Positions 53,941-63,541 of a stretch of 64,000 bases of DNA are shown here, one piece after another. This stretch comes from Tuctoria greenei (Eukaryota > Streptophyta > Magnoliopsida > Poales > Poaceae), in the NCBI GenBank assembly GCA_036927565.1, contig JAYESD010000012.1, forward strand, positions 2,914,001-2,978,000, in the 5' to 3' direction. How positions within the stretch are numbered: position 1 is the first letter of the stretch; each line of letters starts with the position of its first letter. The notes under the pieces were generated by a model, which saw only the letters and a program-made list of their open reading frames with translations, did no database searches and was not told the origin of the DNA. A program made the position numbers and the translations under genes.

Positions 53941-56060
53941 CTAGCTTGAGAGGAGCTTCCCTTGACAAAAACAATGCACTCCTTGTTATTCTTATAGTTT
54001 CGAGCATTTTTCTTTTCATCATAAGAGTAACCAATTTCATATTTCACATTAGGAGGTATTGTGGCCAAGTATGCATTGCGTGCATACTTGACCTTCTCCT
54101 TGTCAAATATGCCACTACGGGAAGGATGCTTGTCCTTTGTCAAGTTCGACTTATCCTTCAAGTTAGTGTCAATTTTAGTACATGCACAAATAATAGCAGT
54201 TTTAGATTTTAAGGGTTGAGAAGGTGAGCTTGAAGAGGATGAAGGTTCACTTTTCTTGAGTGACTCAACTTGTACCTCAAGGATCTTGTTAACTTTGGTT
54301 TAGTTAACAAGTTCATCCTTGATGATAGCATTTGTGTCGCTTAACTTCAAGCAAGCTTCCTTGCTTGAAGCTAACTCAAGTTCAAGTGACTTGCTTCACT
54401 CCTTTTCAAGTTCAAGGAGCTTTTTGATCTTGAGATACTCCTCCTTTTGTAGGATGATCATATCTTCTTGTCGATCAACAAGCTCCTCCTTGTCTATCCA
54501 TCAAAAATTTCATTTTAGTAGTTGTTTTCTTATCTAAGCCAATAAGCATATCTTCATCACAACTATCATATTCACTAGAATCATCACTATCACTAGCAAA
54601 TGAATACGAAGAGGAGGATTTTGTTGTTACCTTTCTTCTACCTTCTTTGGCCATTAGACATGTGTCGTTGTCCTTCCATGTGCCAATGGATGGGAAGAGG
54701 GTCGATTTCTTGGTCGTCTTCTTGATGGCTATGCTAGCCATCTCCTCTTCCTCTTCGAACGAGGACTCATCATTTGAGTCCCACTCCTTTCCTAGGTGCG
54801 CCTATCCAGCTTGATTTTTCTTTTTGAAGAACTTCTTGGGTTGAGGCTTTGCTTCCTTGGTCTTCTTTTTGTTTTCTTCATACGGGCAATCAACTATAAA
54901 GTGGTCATATTCACCACAGTTATAGCAGGCCCGCCTCATCTTTGGCCTTGACTTGTCTTTGTGCTTTCCCTCATTTGATCTACCCCCTTGTCTTCATTTC
55001 ATCATCTTCTTGAGTTTCTTCATAAAGAGGATCATGTCTTCTTCATCTATATCGCTGCTCTCGTCATCGCTGTCCTCTTCTTGTTGAGCTTCTCGAGCTT
55101 CTTTTGACAAGGGCTTGCAAGTGGACTTCAAGGCGATCCCTTTCTTCTTTGTCGAGGTGAGGTCGGCAATTTCTTTGACATGTTTTGCTTGTTTCTCCAT
55201 CATCTCTAAAGTGATGATCTTTCCGAGCAATTCGTCCGGGGTCATTTTCTTGTACCTGGGGCTTTCTCTAATCATCGAGTAGAAGGTAACATTGCGAGGC
55301 ATGAAGGCTCTAAGAATGAGCTTCACCACATCGTGATCGTTCCACTTCTTGCTTCCATATGCTCTGACCTTGTTGATGAGAGTCTTCAATCGATTGTACA
55401 TGTCCTGCGGTGACTCATCTTCTTCTATGGTGAATCTCCCCAATTCGCCTTCGATTATCTCAATCTTAGCTTCTCGCACATGACGATCACCTTCATGTGT
55501 TGTTTGCAGCGTATCCCATATTTTCTTAGCAATTTCGAGTCCATCCACCTTGGTGAACTCGTCTCGACTCAAAGATGATGTGATCACCGCTGCAGCTTGA
55601 GCATTTTGATGAATCGCTTGCTCTTGGCTTGGTGTTAGCTCTTCATCATCGTCTAAGATATTATAGCTGTACAAACTATATGCCTCAAGCTTGGGTTAAG
55701 CGAGATTAGATGCATTTTCATGTTTTGCCTCCACATAGAATAATCGTTACCGTCAAAGTGTGGGGCTTTTCCTAGAGGGATTGACAAGTAATGATTGTTA
55801 TTAGAAGTTGAACGATCATAATTAAAAGGATATCGGGAGTAGTCGGTGTGACTACTGCCCTTCTTCTTCTTCTCGTCCTCGATCTTCATTTTGCCTTTGG
55901 AGATAGCTTTCTTCCTTAGGAGTGCCTTGAGTTCAAGCGTCTCCTCATCATCATCCTTGAAGTCCTGAATGGCATCGATGAGCTTCTCTAATTTCTGAGC
56001 CTTCTCATATTCAACCTTCTCTTGGTTGAGGCTCTTGTGTACATCCTTCATGTCCGACAT
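53941..56060 (-). pseudogene. Gag of copia-1, broken
   Basis: It starts at ATG 56060, about 37 bp inside the PBS. An acidic/basic coiled-coil N-terminus is followed by the DUF4219-like PHFDGNDYSMWRQNMKMHL. After a frameshift at about 55670, 55674-54994 holds the UBN2 gag core (KKIWDTLQTTHEGDRHVREAK, YNRLKTLINKVRAYG). A TGA at 54994 is followed by the zinc knuckle CYNCGEYDHFIVDC (about 54905-54945), then Ser/Asp-rich sequence with further stops to 53941. The remainder of the protein is beyond the Athila-like insertion at 29819. Confidence 0.83.
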
Positions 56061-56096
56061 TGTCTATTCGAGCAATTAGTCTCCTTTTGAAAAGCC

Positions 56097-56110
56097 TTGC
56101 TCTGATACCA
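56097..56110 (-). promoter_or_regulatory. Primer-binding site (initiator Met) of copia-1
   Basis: The minus strand reads TGGTATCAGAGCAAGG, two bases inside the 5' LTR; typical copia PBS. Confidence 0.85.
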
Positions 56111-56112
56111 AT

Positions 56113-57713
56113 TGAATGTGGCCTAGAGAGGGGGTGAATAGACTTTTTGTACTTTTGTCAGAACCTGCAACACTCAACAACTTGATCAAATACCGAGAAA
56201 TCGGACTAGTCCAGTATAGTGCGGACTAGTCCAGTGCGTGCGGACTAGATCGATCAAGTTTTATCGATTATCTCGATCCAAGTACTCTGCGCAGCGGAAA
56301 TTAAGATGTAACTAGAGTATGTTGCTACAATTAAACTGAATATAGCACAAGGTAACCTTAGTTTCAAAGTTTTGACGTAATTTGACTAAGATCAATTAAA
56401 CCCTAGATGCAATGAATAATGAGCACAAAGTGAAGACACAAGATTTTTATCCCGTGGTTCAGTTCCCACAAAGGCAACCTACATCCACGTTGAGGAGCAT
56501 ACGAAAGGATCGGGTCTTCACCAACCCTACCCTCGTCAAATCGCCACAAAGGTCAGTTCTATTACACTATCACAAAGAGGTAAGATAACCGTGTTCAAGG
56601 GACCTTCTCACAAGTTGAGGGCTCCCCAAGATTTACAAATCAAAAACTCCACCAAACACACTCAAAGATCTGCAATAAACAACGAGAGTGTGTGAGAGAA
56701 TCAAACCCAAGAGCTCAATACGTGAAGAATCGTGTCTATCCTTTGATCTAAAGTTAATCCTCAAGGATTTGATCTTTCTTGCATTGAATTGTGTGGAGAG
56801 ACGTGTTTTCTAGGCTCTTGGAGGGTGTGACAGCGGAGGGGGTCGAGAGATATCATAGTTGGGCCGTTCACATCTATTTATACTAGGGTTTCCAAAGGTT
56901 ACTGTTAGGGTTTTCAAAGTCCGAACTAGTCCGTGGTGGACTCCGGACTAGTCCAGTGTGCCACGTGTGTAAAACCCTTAGTGTCCTGAATTATCGAACT
57001 TGTGTGGCCAGGGGCGGACTAGTCTGATTTTATCTCTAGAAATGTTCAGACTAGTCCGGCCATTATCGGATTAGTCCGGCTTGGTGAAACCCTTGGTGAT
57101 TTGAGAACAAGTCCGCACTGGGAGGACTTGTCCGATTTTAGTCAGAAGGTTTCGGACTAATCCGTGCAGATATCGGACTTGTCCGATTTAGGTCAGAAAG
57201 ATATCGGACTAGTCCATGGTCATATCGGACTTGTCCGACTTCGTGCAAAACTGTGAAGTGCTTAGGACTAGTCCGCACTGGGGAGGACTAGTCCGATCTT
57301 AGTGAGAGAGATATTGGACTAGTCTGTGGTGATATCGAACTAGTCCGGTCTGTGTAAACCTGGACTGTGCAGACAAGTCTGCACTAGGAGGACTTGTCCG
57401 ATTCTGGACAGAGGGATTATCGGACTACTCCAGGATATATCGGACTAGTCCGGACTTGTAAAACTTTGTGCAGTGAGAGTGATTAAAATTAGCTTGAGCT
57501 CTTGGGGTGTGTTTCTCCAACACACTCCATACACAAAGATTATTCTATTCATCTCTTGAGCTCTTTCCAACTTGATTTCTCATCTCCTTTCTTTTTGCGC
57601 TTTCTCCATGTTTTCATTAAAACCTATGCTCATCTCAACAATTTGGTTAGGATCTCATTTGTTTGTCATAAATCAACCAAAATCCACAAGGGACGCCTAG
57701 ATTCACTTTTTCA
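56113..57713 (-). repeat. 5' LTR of copia-1
   Basis: 1601 bp, TGAATGTGG to TTTTCA. A minus-strand TATAAATA is at 56875-56882. U3 motif array at 56935-57460, longer than that of the 3' LTR. Confidence 0.9.
56935..57460 (-). repeat. U3 array of GGACTAGTCC-type motifs, copia-1 5' LTR
   Basis: About twenty-five recognisable variants in 520 bp, including perfect CGGACTAGTCCG and the CGGACTTGTCCG form. It contains an extra block near 57300-57350 (gatattggactagtctgtgg) that is absent from the 3' LTR. Confidence 0.78.
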
Positions 57714-57718
57714 CTAAG
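57714..57718. repeat. Target-site duplication ctaag (right copy)
   Basis: Matches 22783-22787; closes copia-1 and marks the return to CACTA sequence. Confidence 0.88.
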
Positions 57719-57916
57719 TAATGGTCAATGTTTAGTGATTTATTTAATGATTGCTTGGTTTGAATTGTCCTTAAACTTGAGACATGGATCTTTTCCTTAT
57801 TAAGGTACAATGCCATGAGAGAATTTGCTCTCTTATGTGACCGTTTGTGCGAATGTGACTGAAATTTGATAATATTTTACAAGATTTCAGTGTGTTTTTT
57901 TTTTGTGAATTTGAAG

Positions 57917-58560
57917 ATGTCTCAATCGGAGCATCAACAACATATTGAAGAGGAGACTCAGCAGTAGACACATGAAGAGGATGCATCTGCCTCTGGTAAC
58001 ACAAGAAAGAAAAGGTCACGAACAACGTGGCAAACAGACGTTGTGGCTGTTGACGAGTCCAATGATGAAAGTGTACCTCTGGACCATAATATGAATACAA
58101 GACTGTCCATAATTTGTGATCTATCTGCTCGGGAAAGGGTGCCGCTAAACCTACATAGATTCGATCACTTGATCGAAAATGAAATGATGAACTCTTCAAA
58201 AGCTCTATCCAACCATATGTTCAATATCTGGAACATAAAAAACAGAAGGGAAATAAGCTAGCTATGAAGATGATCTCTCATGCATGGAGGACCTATAAAA
58301 CTAAGCTTTGCAAGTTTCGGAAGAATCGTGAAACCCCCTTACATAAGTATCAACATGTGTCAGAAGAAGACTGGACGAGATTTGTCGAAAAGAGCGAATC
58401 CCAGGAATTTGCCAAGAGCAATGAACATATAAAGTGGCTCCAATCGCAGAACGAGCTTGACCACCACCTTGGCAACACCAGTTATGCCGGTAAAAAAGGA
58501 TTTGGGAACAACAGGACGAAAAATTGGACGAGCTAGGTGTTGTGAATCCATATGACAGTT
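57917..58560 (+). pseudogene. CACTA second ORF, Transposase_24 (Ptta/En/Spm) type, broken
   Basis: It starts at ATG 57917 (MSQSEHQQH), with a TAG at codon 17 and a charged KKRSRTTWQTD nuclear-type segment. The Transposase_24 region follows: AWRTYKTKLCKFRKNRETPL, HVSEEDWTRFVEKSESQEFA and LDHHLGNTSYAGKKGF. At least one frameshift at about 58258, where an intron is also possible. In CACTA elements this ORF corresponds to the accessory TNPA-like product that binds subterminal repeats. Confidence 0.72.
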
Positions 58561-59796
58561 TTAGTGGACGGTTGAAACCATTTATGCATGCTCATTCACA
58601 GCTGTCTGAGTCAAGCAGTATCAGCTTCTACAGCTCGAACACCTTACACATTGCTCAAAGAGCCTGGAACATGAGCAACGAGGAGTCAACTGGTGAGAGG
58701 GAAAATGATGCCCTCACTAAGGCCCTGCAAAGACAAGATAACCAAGGCCGTGTTCGTGGTGTTTCCAGTAAGTTGACCTGGAGGGAGGGTTTTCTGGAAC
58801 ACAAAACTACTTATCGGAAGCGGAAAACAGCCTCGACATGACAGGTTGACGTCGAGGAGCTAAAAGCACACCTGAGAAGGGAGCTCCTAGGAGACGTGAA
58901 GAAAATGCTGGAGGGAGCAGGTATAGCAATCCCTAACACGTTTTTCAACAACGAGGAGCGTAGGAGCAACTTTGCTTCTACAGTAGCTGGGGGTGGACAA
59001 CCACAGGAGGATCTTCAGGCACCAATGTCTCGACCTTCAATTGAACCGGACACGATAGATAACTTGGCTCAGCTAACAACATGCAACCTTCTGGTAATGA
59101 TCGGAGGAATCGCTTGAATGGAGTTCGGGAGAGGGCTAGTGTATCCTGATCAGAACATGCTTGACGACGTCCAGGTGGACACAACATCCTATGTTGTGGT
59201 CAAGGTGGACATGGTGCATGAAAATACGAAAAAACTGGAGCTCAAAGTGCACCAGACGATACAACGCTATGCGGGATGCAGTTACTAGAAGGGTTCAGTG
59301 GAGACGGAGCCTTATTGTTGTTGATCCAACACCAACAACTTCTGCATCGACCGCTTCATTGTCTCCTGAGGCACGTCTGCTTCTTCATCCAAATCCAGAA
59401 CACATGGATATGTCTCCAATTCCATATCTATTGTTGCCTCCAGTTATAGAGAAGCAACAGAAGTCTCCAATTGGAGAGAAATTGCCTCTAGTTATAGAGA
59501 AGCTGCATCTGTAGAGCTGCCGCAGAACTCTCCACTTGAAGAGCAGTCATGTCGGTCTCCACTTCGCACTCGATGTGCCCTGCACCCTACACTTGATCAG
59601 CTGCTGGCAAAGCCAACGAAGAATGTATGTGCCAAGAACAAGAGTCTTCTGCAACGGCGATTACCGTCGAAGGAATGTTGGAAGAAACCAATGAAAGAAT
59701 CGGAACCTAACCCGAGGGCACCGAAAGCTATGACGCATGCAAACCCAAAGTATGAAAAAGGAAAGCCGATGTTAACTGCGTCCACACTCAAACAAG
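58561..59796 (+). pseudogene. CACTA ORF2 C-terminal region and linker to Ulp1-like part
   Basis: Open pieces at 58524-58841, 58896-59117 and 59161-59514 carry the continuation of the Transposase_24-type protein (LGNVYRRTFSG-like and ALTKALQRQDNQGRVRGVSS, then a coiled segment with ELKAHL). A Pro/Ser-rich linker with repeated EKQQKSPIGEKLPLVIEKL-type units follows, then a basic stretch. Frames are interrupted several times. Confidence 0.5.
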
Positions 59797-60273
59797 TTGG
59801 TAAACCTTGTGTTTAACTTCATCAATACTACATGGAAAATTACAAAAAATTCGGATACCATACTAGTGACATTGAAGGATAAACACTTTATCTCGGGTGA
59901 TGGCGCTTTTGTCATCTCATGGTCCGATCTCTACGACCTTTTCAACCTCGACGCGCTAGATATCTCCCTAATACGGTGCTTCGCATTGTAAGTCTCCTCA
60001 AAAACTAGGTTCTTCAATACATACTCAATACAAGTGTTATGTGTGACAAATTTAGCATTTTGCGTGTAGGAACCAACAACAACATGCTCGTCATAACACA
60101 AGAAATGTGTCTGCTGCATATCTTGACCCGTAAGTACCGGCGAAGACTTATATTCAAATGTCGAGCGGCAGAAAAGAAGTTGTTCAATATTTTTTGAACG
60201 GAATGAAACAATACAGTTATAAGGACCTCCTAGTCATACCGTTCAACCCAAGTAACCATTGGGTAACCATAGA
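59797..60273 (+). pseudogene. Ulp1-like (C48) protease exons of CACTA, truncated by gypsy insertion
   Basis: 59797-59987 reads NTTWKITKNSDTILVTLKDK, DGAFVISWSDLYDLFNLDAL and DISLIRCFAL, the N-terminal part of plant transposon-associated Ulp1-like domains. A GT-AG intron fits 59988-60070. The next exon has SAAYLDP and ends LLVIPFNPSNHWVTIDV, where HW holds the catalytic His of the C48 fold. The gypsy LTR begins four bases later, so the catalytic Asp and Cys are not in the window. An in-frame stop after YLDP is also present. Such domains occur in many plant CACTA and Mutator elements; their substrate is unknown. Confidence 0.72.
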
Positions 60274-60362
60274 TGTCGGTACCCGACAGACCGGGGTACC
60301 CCCATGCACAAGCTAGAGCCGCCTAAGTGCCCCGCCTCCCAGCAGGGGCGGGGTCCAACGGC

Positions 60363-60715
60363 GCCACGTGTTCAGCAAGTAAGAATCTTTCTTTTCCATG
60401 GGACAGGGCTCCAGAGTTGCCACATGGGCCAAGACATCAGACGAGCCACCTCCCATATGGGCGCGCTCCAGCGCTGCCACGCGTTCTGCTAGGCGGGGCT
60501 AACCACCTCCGGGAAGGTGGGATCCCGAGTTGCCACGTGGACTGCAGGAAGGGACCTGACCTCCTTCGCGGAGATGAGAGCCCGAACTACCACGTGGACC
60601 GCAGGGCGGGACCTGACCTCCTTCGTGGAGGTGAGCGCCCGAGCAGCCACGTGGTTCACAAGGCGGGACCTGACCTCCTCCGTAGAAGTGAGCTCCCGAG
60701 CTATCATGTAGCCCA
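60363..60715. repeat. 57-bp minisatellite with a G-box in each unit
   Basis: About seven units with starts at 60363, 60420, 60478, 60533, 60590, 60647 and 60704. Each opens with CCACGTGG or a one- or two-base variant and continues with gg-gggacctgacctcc-tcgtggaggtgagagcccgag. The spacing is 55-58 bp; three consecutive intervals are exactly 57. Confidence 0.8.
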
Positions 60716-61060
60716 ACCACTTGCCCTAGACAGAGGGATGTAGGAGTTAAGAGAGCAGTACGCATTGTCCTTGTCAAGGCATGAAGAAACGCGGCTTCCC
60801 CAGACGCATAGCCCTGCGCACGCCTGTCGAATTGTACGAACGACACTTCCACCGGTACTACTAAATTGTAGCCCGCGGAGGTTCTTTGATCGGTTTGGGC
60901 GCATGGAGATTCTAGACAAGATGATGAGACAGAGGATTTACGTGGTTCGGGCCGCCTAAGCGTAATACCCTACTTCACAGGATGTGTGTTGTTGTATTCG
61001 TGATTCACTGGTGCTTGCGTGCATATGAGCCTGATTTTCTCTCTCTATCGTGTAGCACAA

Positions 61061-61084
61061 TCCCTTTTATAGACCAAGGGATGG
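61061..61084 (-). promoter_or_regulatory. TATA box in inverted repeat, second RIRE2-like LTR
   Basis: ATCCCTT and AAGGGAT flank TTATAGACC; the minus strand reads TATAAAAG. Position and architecture match 13474-13500, although the arm sequence differs. Confidence 0.6.
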
Positions 61085-62008
61085 CTGTTACATCAATTGT
61101 CTGGCCTGACATGTGGTCCCAATGGTTATTATGGCCTAAGACACAATTTAAGTGTGTTTAAGCACTCTAATAGCGTGACAACACGCCTTAATGGCAACGT
61201 TACCAGTATTAAGGGTCCTCTGATCGTGCGCCATTAATATTGTATTAATGGCACATAATCAGGCCTTGTAACTGTAGAATTAACTTTCCCTTGAATATAC
61301 GTGCTGCTGGAGATCCGGCAGTATTCCTGTTGGTGTTGTAGGTCTGGAGGCTCGACATGTGGCAGCTCCGGAGCTTCCCCTCGCGGGGAGGTAGTTCCGG
61401 AGCTGCTACACACGTGGCGGCACCGGAGCTTCCCTCTACTGGGGGTTAGGTCCGGGGTCACTGGACACGTGTCAAGCACAGAGCTTCCCTATGTAGGGAG
61501 TTTAGCTTAGATCTTATATTACACGTGGTAGTGCCGGAGCTACCCATATGAAGGAGGCGGGTCCAGTGCCGTGTAACACGTGGGGCCTACAGAGGTCTTC
61601 AACTCTGACAGGTGGAGCTCCCTTGCACTTCTTGCAGTATCGTGGGGTACCCGGTACGCAGGGTACCGACAGTGGCCCCTGGGCCCACCCCTGGGAGAAA
61701 TCCTTTGGGTTAAGTTATTCTACCGGAGGTGGGGCCATCTTTGATTCCCGCGTTGCAGCTTCAAAGGTGTAGTTGGGGTGATGGTTCGTTGTTGAACCAT
61801 CACCGCGTGGCTTTCTTTGAATGCGACAAGTGATATCCGCACGATAGATCTCACGAAATTGAAGGTTGTTGGTTCCCAATACAAAAACCGTATCGGTTCT
61901 GACTGCCTTGTCAGGCTGCCGCTTTCGGGCTTCCCGCCGCCCATCATGACAACAGTTCGTCTGGGGTAATAACCTCGACTTTCTCGTCAGGGTAGCTTTG
62001 GGCCTCTT

Positions 62009-63480
62009 TGTGAGACCTATGTGTGCTGAATACATTGGCTTTGACGATAGAAGTTTTGAATACTCCCAAAACATCTTTTTATTAAGCTCCGGCTCAAGGT
62101 CTGGTTAACTTTGGTAAGGTTCGGAGCTTGATTGGAATTGTTCTGCTTTTATCTTGCAATGTTTCAAACTTGCTTTACACTCATAGAAAGTTTGCTTAAT
62201 ATTATTTTCCTAAGTTTTTGATGTGTTTTGGTGGTTATGGTTGATATCATTTTGCTATGGTTTGCAACATGCTTGTGTGAGGTGCTCACGTAAAATGTTG
62301 TAGTTTCGGAACTAATGAGAGTCAAGTCGAGGACTTGTGCTCGCAAGTATTGGTTGTTTATTCATGTGCAGGTGTTGCTTGAGTTTAAGATATGGCTGGT
62401 GACGGGATCCATTGAACTAGTCTTAGGGAGAAGATGAGGTTCAACAATCAAGTTCGGGAGGAATTGTGGTTAAGTTGATCGGGAGGTCGCGCAACATGTA
62501 TGAATCAAGAACAATGCATATGAAGGTATCGTGGACGTCGTTGGAAGATGTTTGCACGTGTGCAAGGAGTGCATGGACGTGGCTACATGGTTCCGAGGCG
62601 TGATGAAGAGATGTGTACGTAAAGAATTGGTCAGAAAGTTCCAACCGACTAGGTTATGGACTCAGGCTGTGGCTGAGTCATGTTTGACTCAAATATGGAA
62701 TGTTTTGAGTTGGTTATGATAGGATTTCGTGTTGGTCACAAATTTGAGTTGTTTTAGGAATGTGGGATACGTCTCTAAAGTGTTTGGAAGTCTTAAGATT
62801 TATTCTATCTACGTATAGAAGAGTCTTGAGCAGTTATGGAAAGTTTCGATTCGGGATTAGAGTAGGATTAGAGTCCTAGTTGAGATTGGGTTGGCCTAAG
62901 GGCTGGTTATATAAGCAAGGGAGGCCAGAGCTCGTGGTAGACGACTTTTGGGCTGTTCTTCTTGTGTTCTATTGAATAAAATTCGTAGTTGAAAGTAACG
63001 TTTATGCCTTGTTCGTTCGACTTCTTTCAGACAAGTTTTTCTCGTCGAGTTTTCTACACAGCACTACCTCTCTTTGGTGGTTTTATCATAACTCGAGTTT
63101 TACAAATTCAATTGACATGATTATTTTTGGGTTGTTTTCAAAACTTGATTATCTATCATCTGTAAAAATTTCACGGTCATTGGATTTGTGGTTTTGGATC
63201 TACACGAGTTTCTTGGCAGCGCTGCAGATCTAGTTTTTCTCGGATAGAACTGATTGACCTTCGTTCAATCTTTCAATCATAACTTCATTTTTTATCGACG
63301 GATTTTCGTGATTCTTGTTGTGACGTCTTCGTGACTTGATTCTGCACAATCTATACTGGTTTTAATCACAATTGATCACATCTAGATTAGTCGTACACAC
63401 AATTTCTTAATAGATTGATTTTTTTAAATCTACCATTCACACCCCCTCTGGTAGCTTTTCACATGTTCTTCGATCCTACA
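62009..63480 (+). repeat. 5' LTR of copia-3
   Basis: 1472 bp, about 450 bp shorter than the copia-2 LTRs. The difference is mostly the CGGAGCT array: here only three or four units remain (62090-62135). The plus-strand TATA box TTATATAA is at 62907-62914. Confidence 0.88.
62907..62914 (+). promoter_or_regulatory. TATA box of copia-3
   Basis: TTATATAA in the context GGCTGGTTATATAAGCAAGG, identical to the copia-2 box. Confidence 0.65.
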
Positions 63481-63482
63481 AT

Positions 63483-63495
63483 TGGTATCCGAGCC
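63483..63495 (+). promoter_or_regulatory. Primer-binding site of copia-3, one mismatch
   Basis: TGGTATCCGAGCC; the usual form is TGGTATCAGAGCC. Confidence 0.85.
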
Positions 63496-63541
63496 ACAGT
63501 GCTCTAATCTTTATGATTTGCACATGTTTTTACTAATAATC

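Larger units (their letters stand above)
22788..57713 (-). mobile_element. copia-1: Ty1/copia (SIRE/Maximus-like) retrotransposon, heavily interrupted
   Basis: LTRs are 22788-24361 and 56113-57713 with TSD ctaag. The PBS is at 56097-56110 and the purine tract at 24362-24375. Minus-strand order is gag (56060-53941), protease, integrase, RT and RNase H (28888-25545), the copia order. An Athila-like gypsy (29825-53935) sits between gag and protease and a Pack-MULE-like element sits at 28898-29755. With these removed the element is about 9.9 kb, the usual SIRE/Maximus size. LTRs differ by about 6% over the first 325 bp by eye. Confidence 0.87.
20706..60273 (+). mobile_element. CACTA (En/Spm) transposon, 5' portion, split by nested insertions
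   Basis: It begins CACTACGTAAGAAA at 20706, the CACTA terminal motif, after candidate 3-bp TSD ctg. Subterminal sequence contains repeated agacgcgc/gcgtctc/gagacg motifs on both strands (20740-21090 and 22090-22135). Coding parts: Transpos_assoc exon (21333-21983), Transposase_24-type ORF (57917-58560), Ulp1-like exons (59797-60273). Copia-1 and everything nested in it occupies 22788-57713. A second gypsy element cuts it at 60274. The 3' terminal repeat is outside the window. The TNP2 catalytic core is missing. Confidence 0.78.
60274..61671 (-). repeat. 3' LTR of second RIRE2-like element (1398 bp, enlarged)
   Basis: From about 60850 to 61671 it aligns with the 0.87 kb LTR of the first element (TTTACGTGGTTCGGG box at about 60938, TATA at 61065-61071, several CGGAGCT motifs in U3). 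The extra 570 bp (60274-60845), on the R/U5 side, contains a 57-bp minisatellite. Confidence 0.85.
60274..62008 (-). mobile_element. Second RIRE2-like gypsy element (3' LTR plus start of interior), interrupted
   Basis: The LTR is 60274-61671 with perfect terminal inverted repeats TGTCGGTACCC/GGGTACCGACA. The polypurine tract and 3' interior (61672-62008) match 1941-2290 of the first element. It is on the minus strand, so the body lies to the right, beyond copia-3. The left flanking pentamer is ataga; its partner is outside the window. Confidence 0.85.

Noticed and set aside
60259..60852. Repetitive ORFs on both strands over the minisatellite
   Set aside because: They arise because the 57-bp unit is a multiple of three and stop-free; the sequence is LTR.
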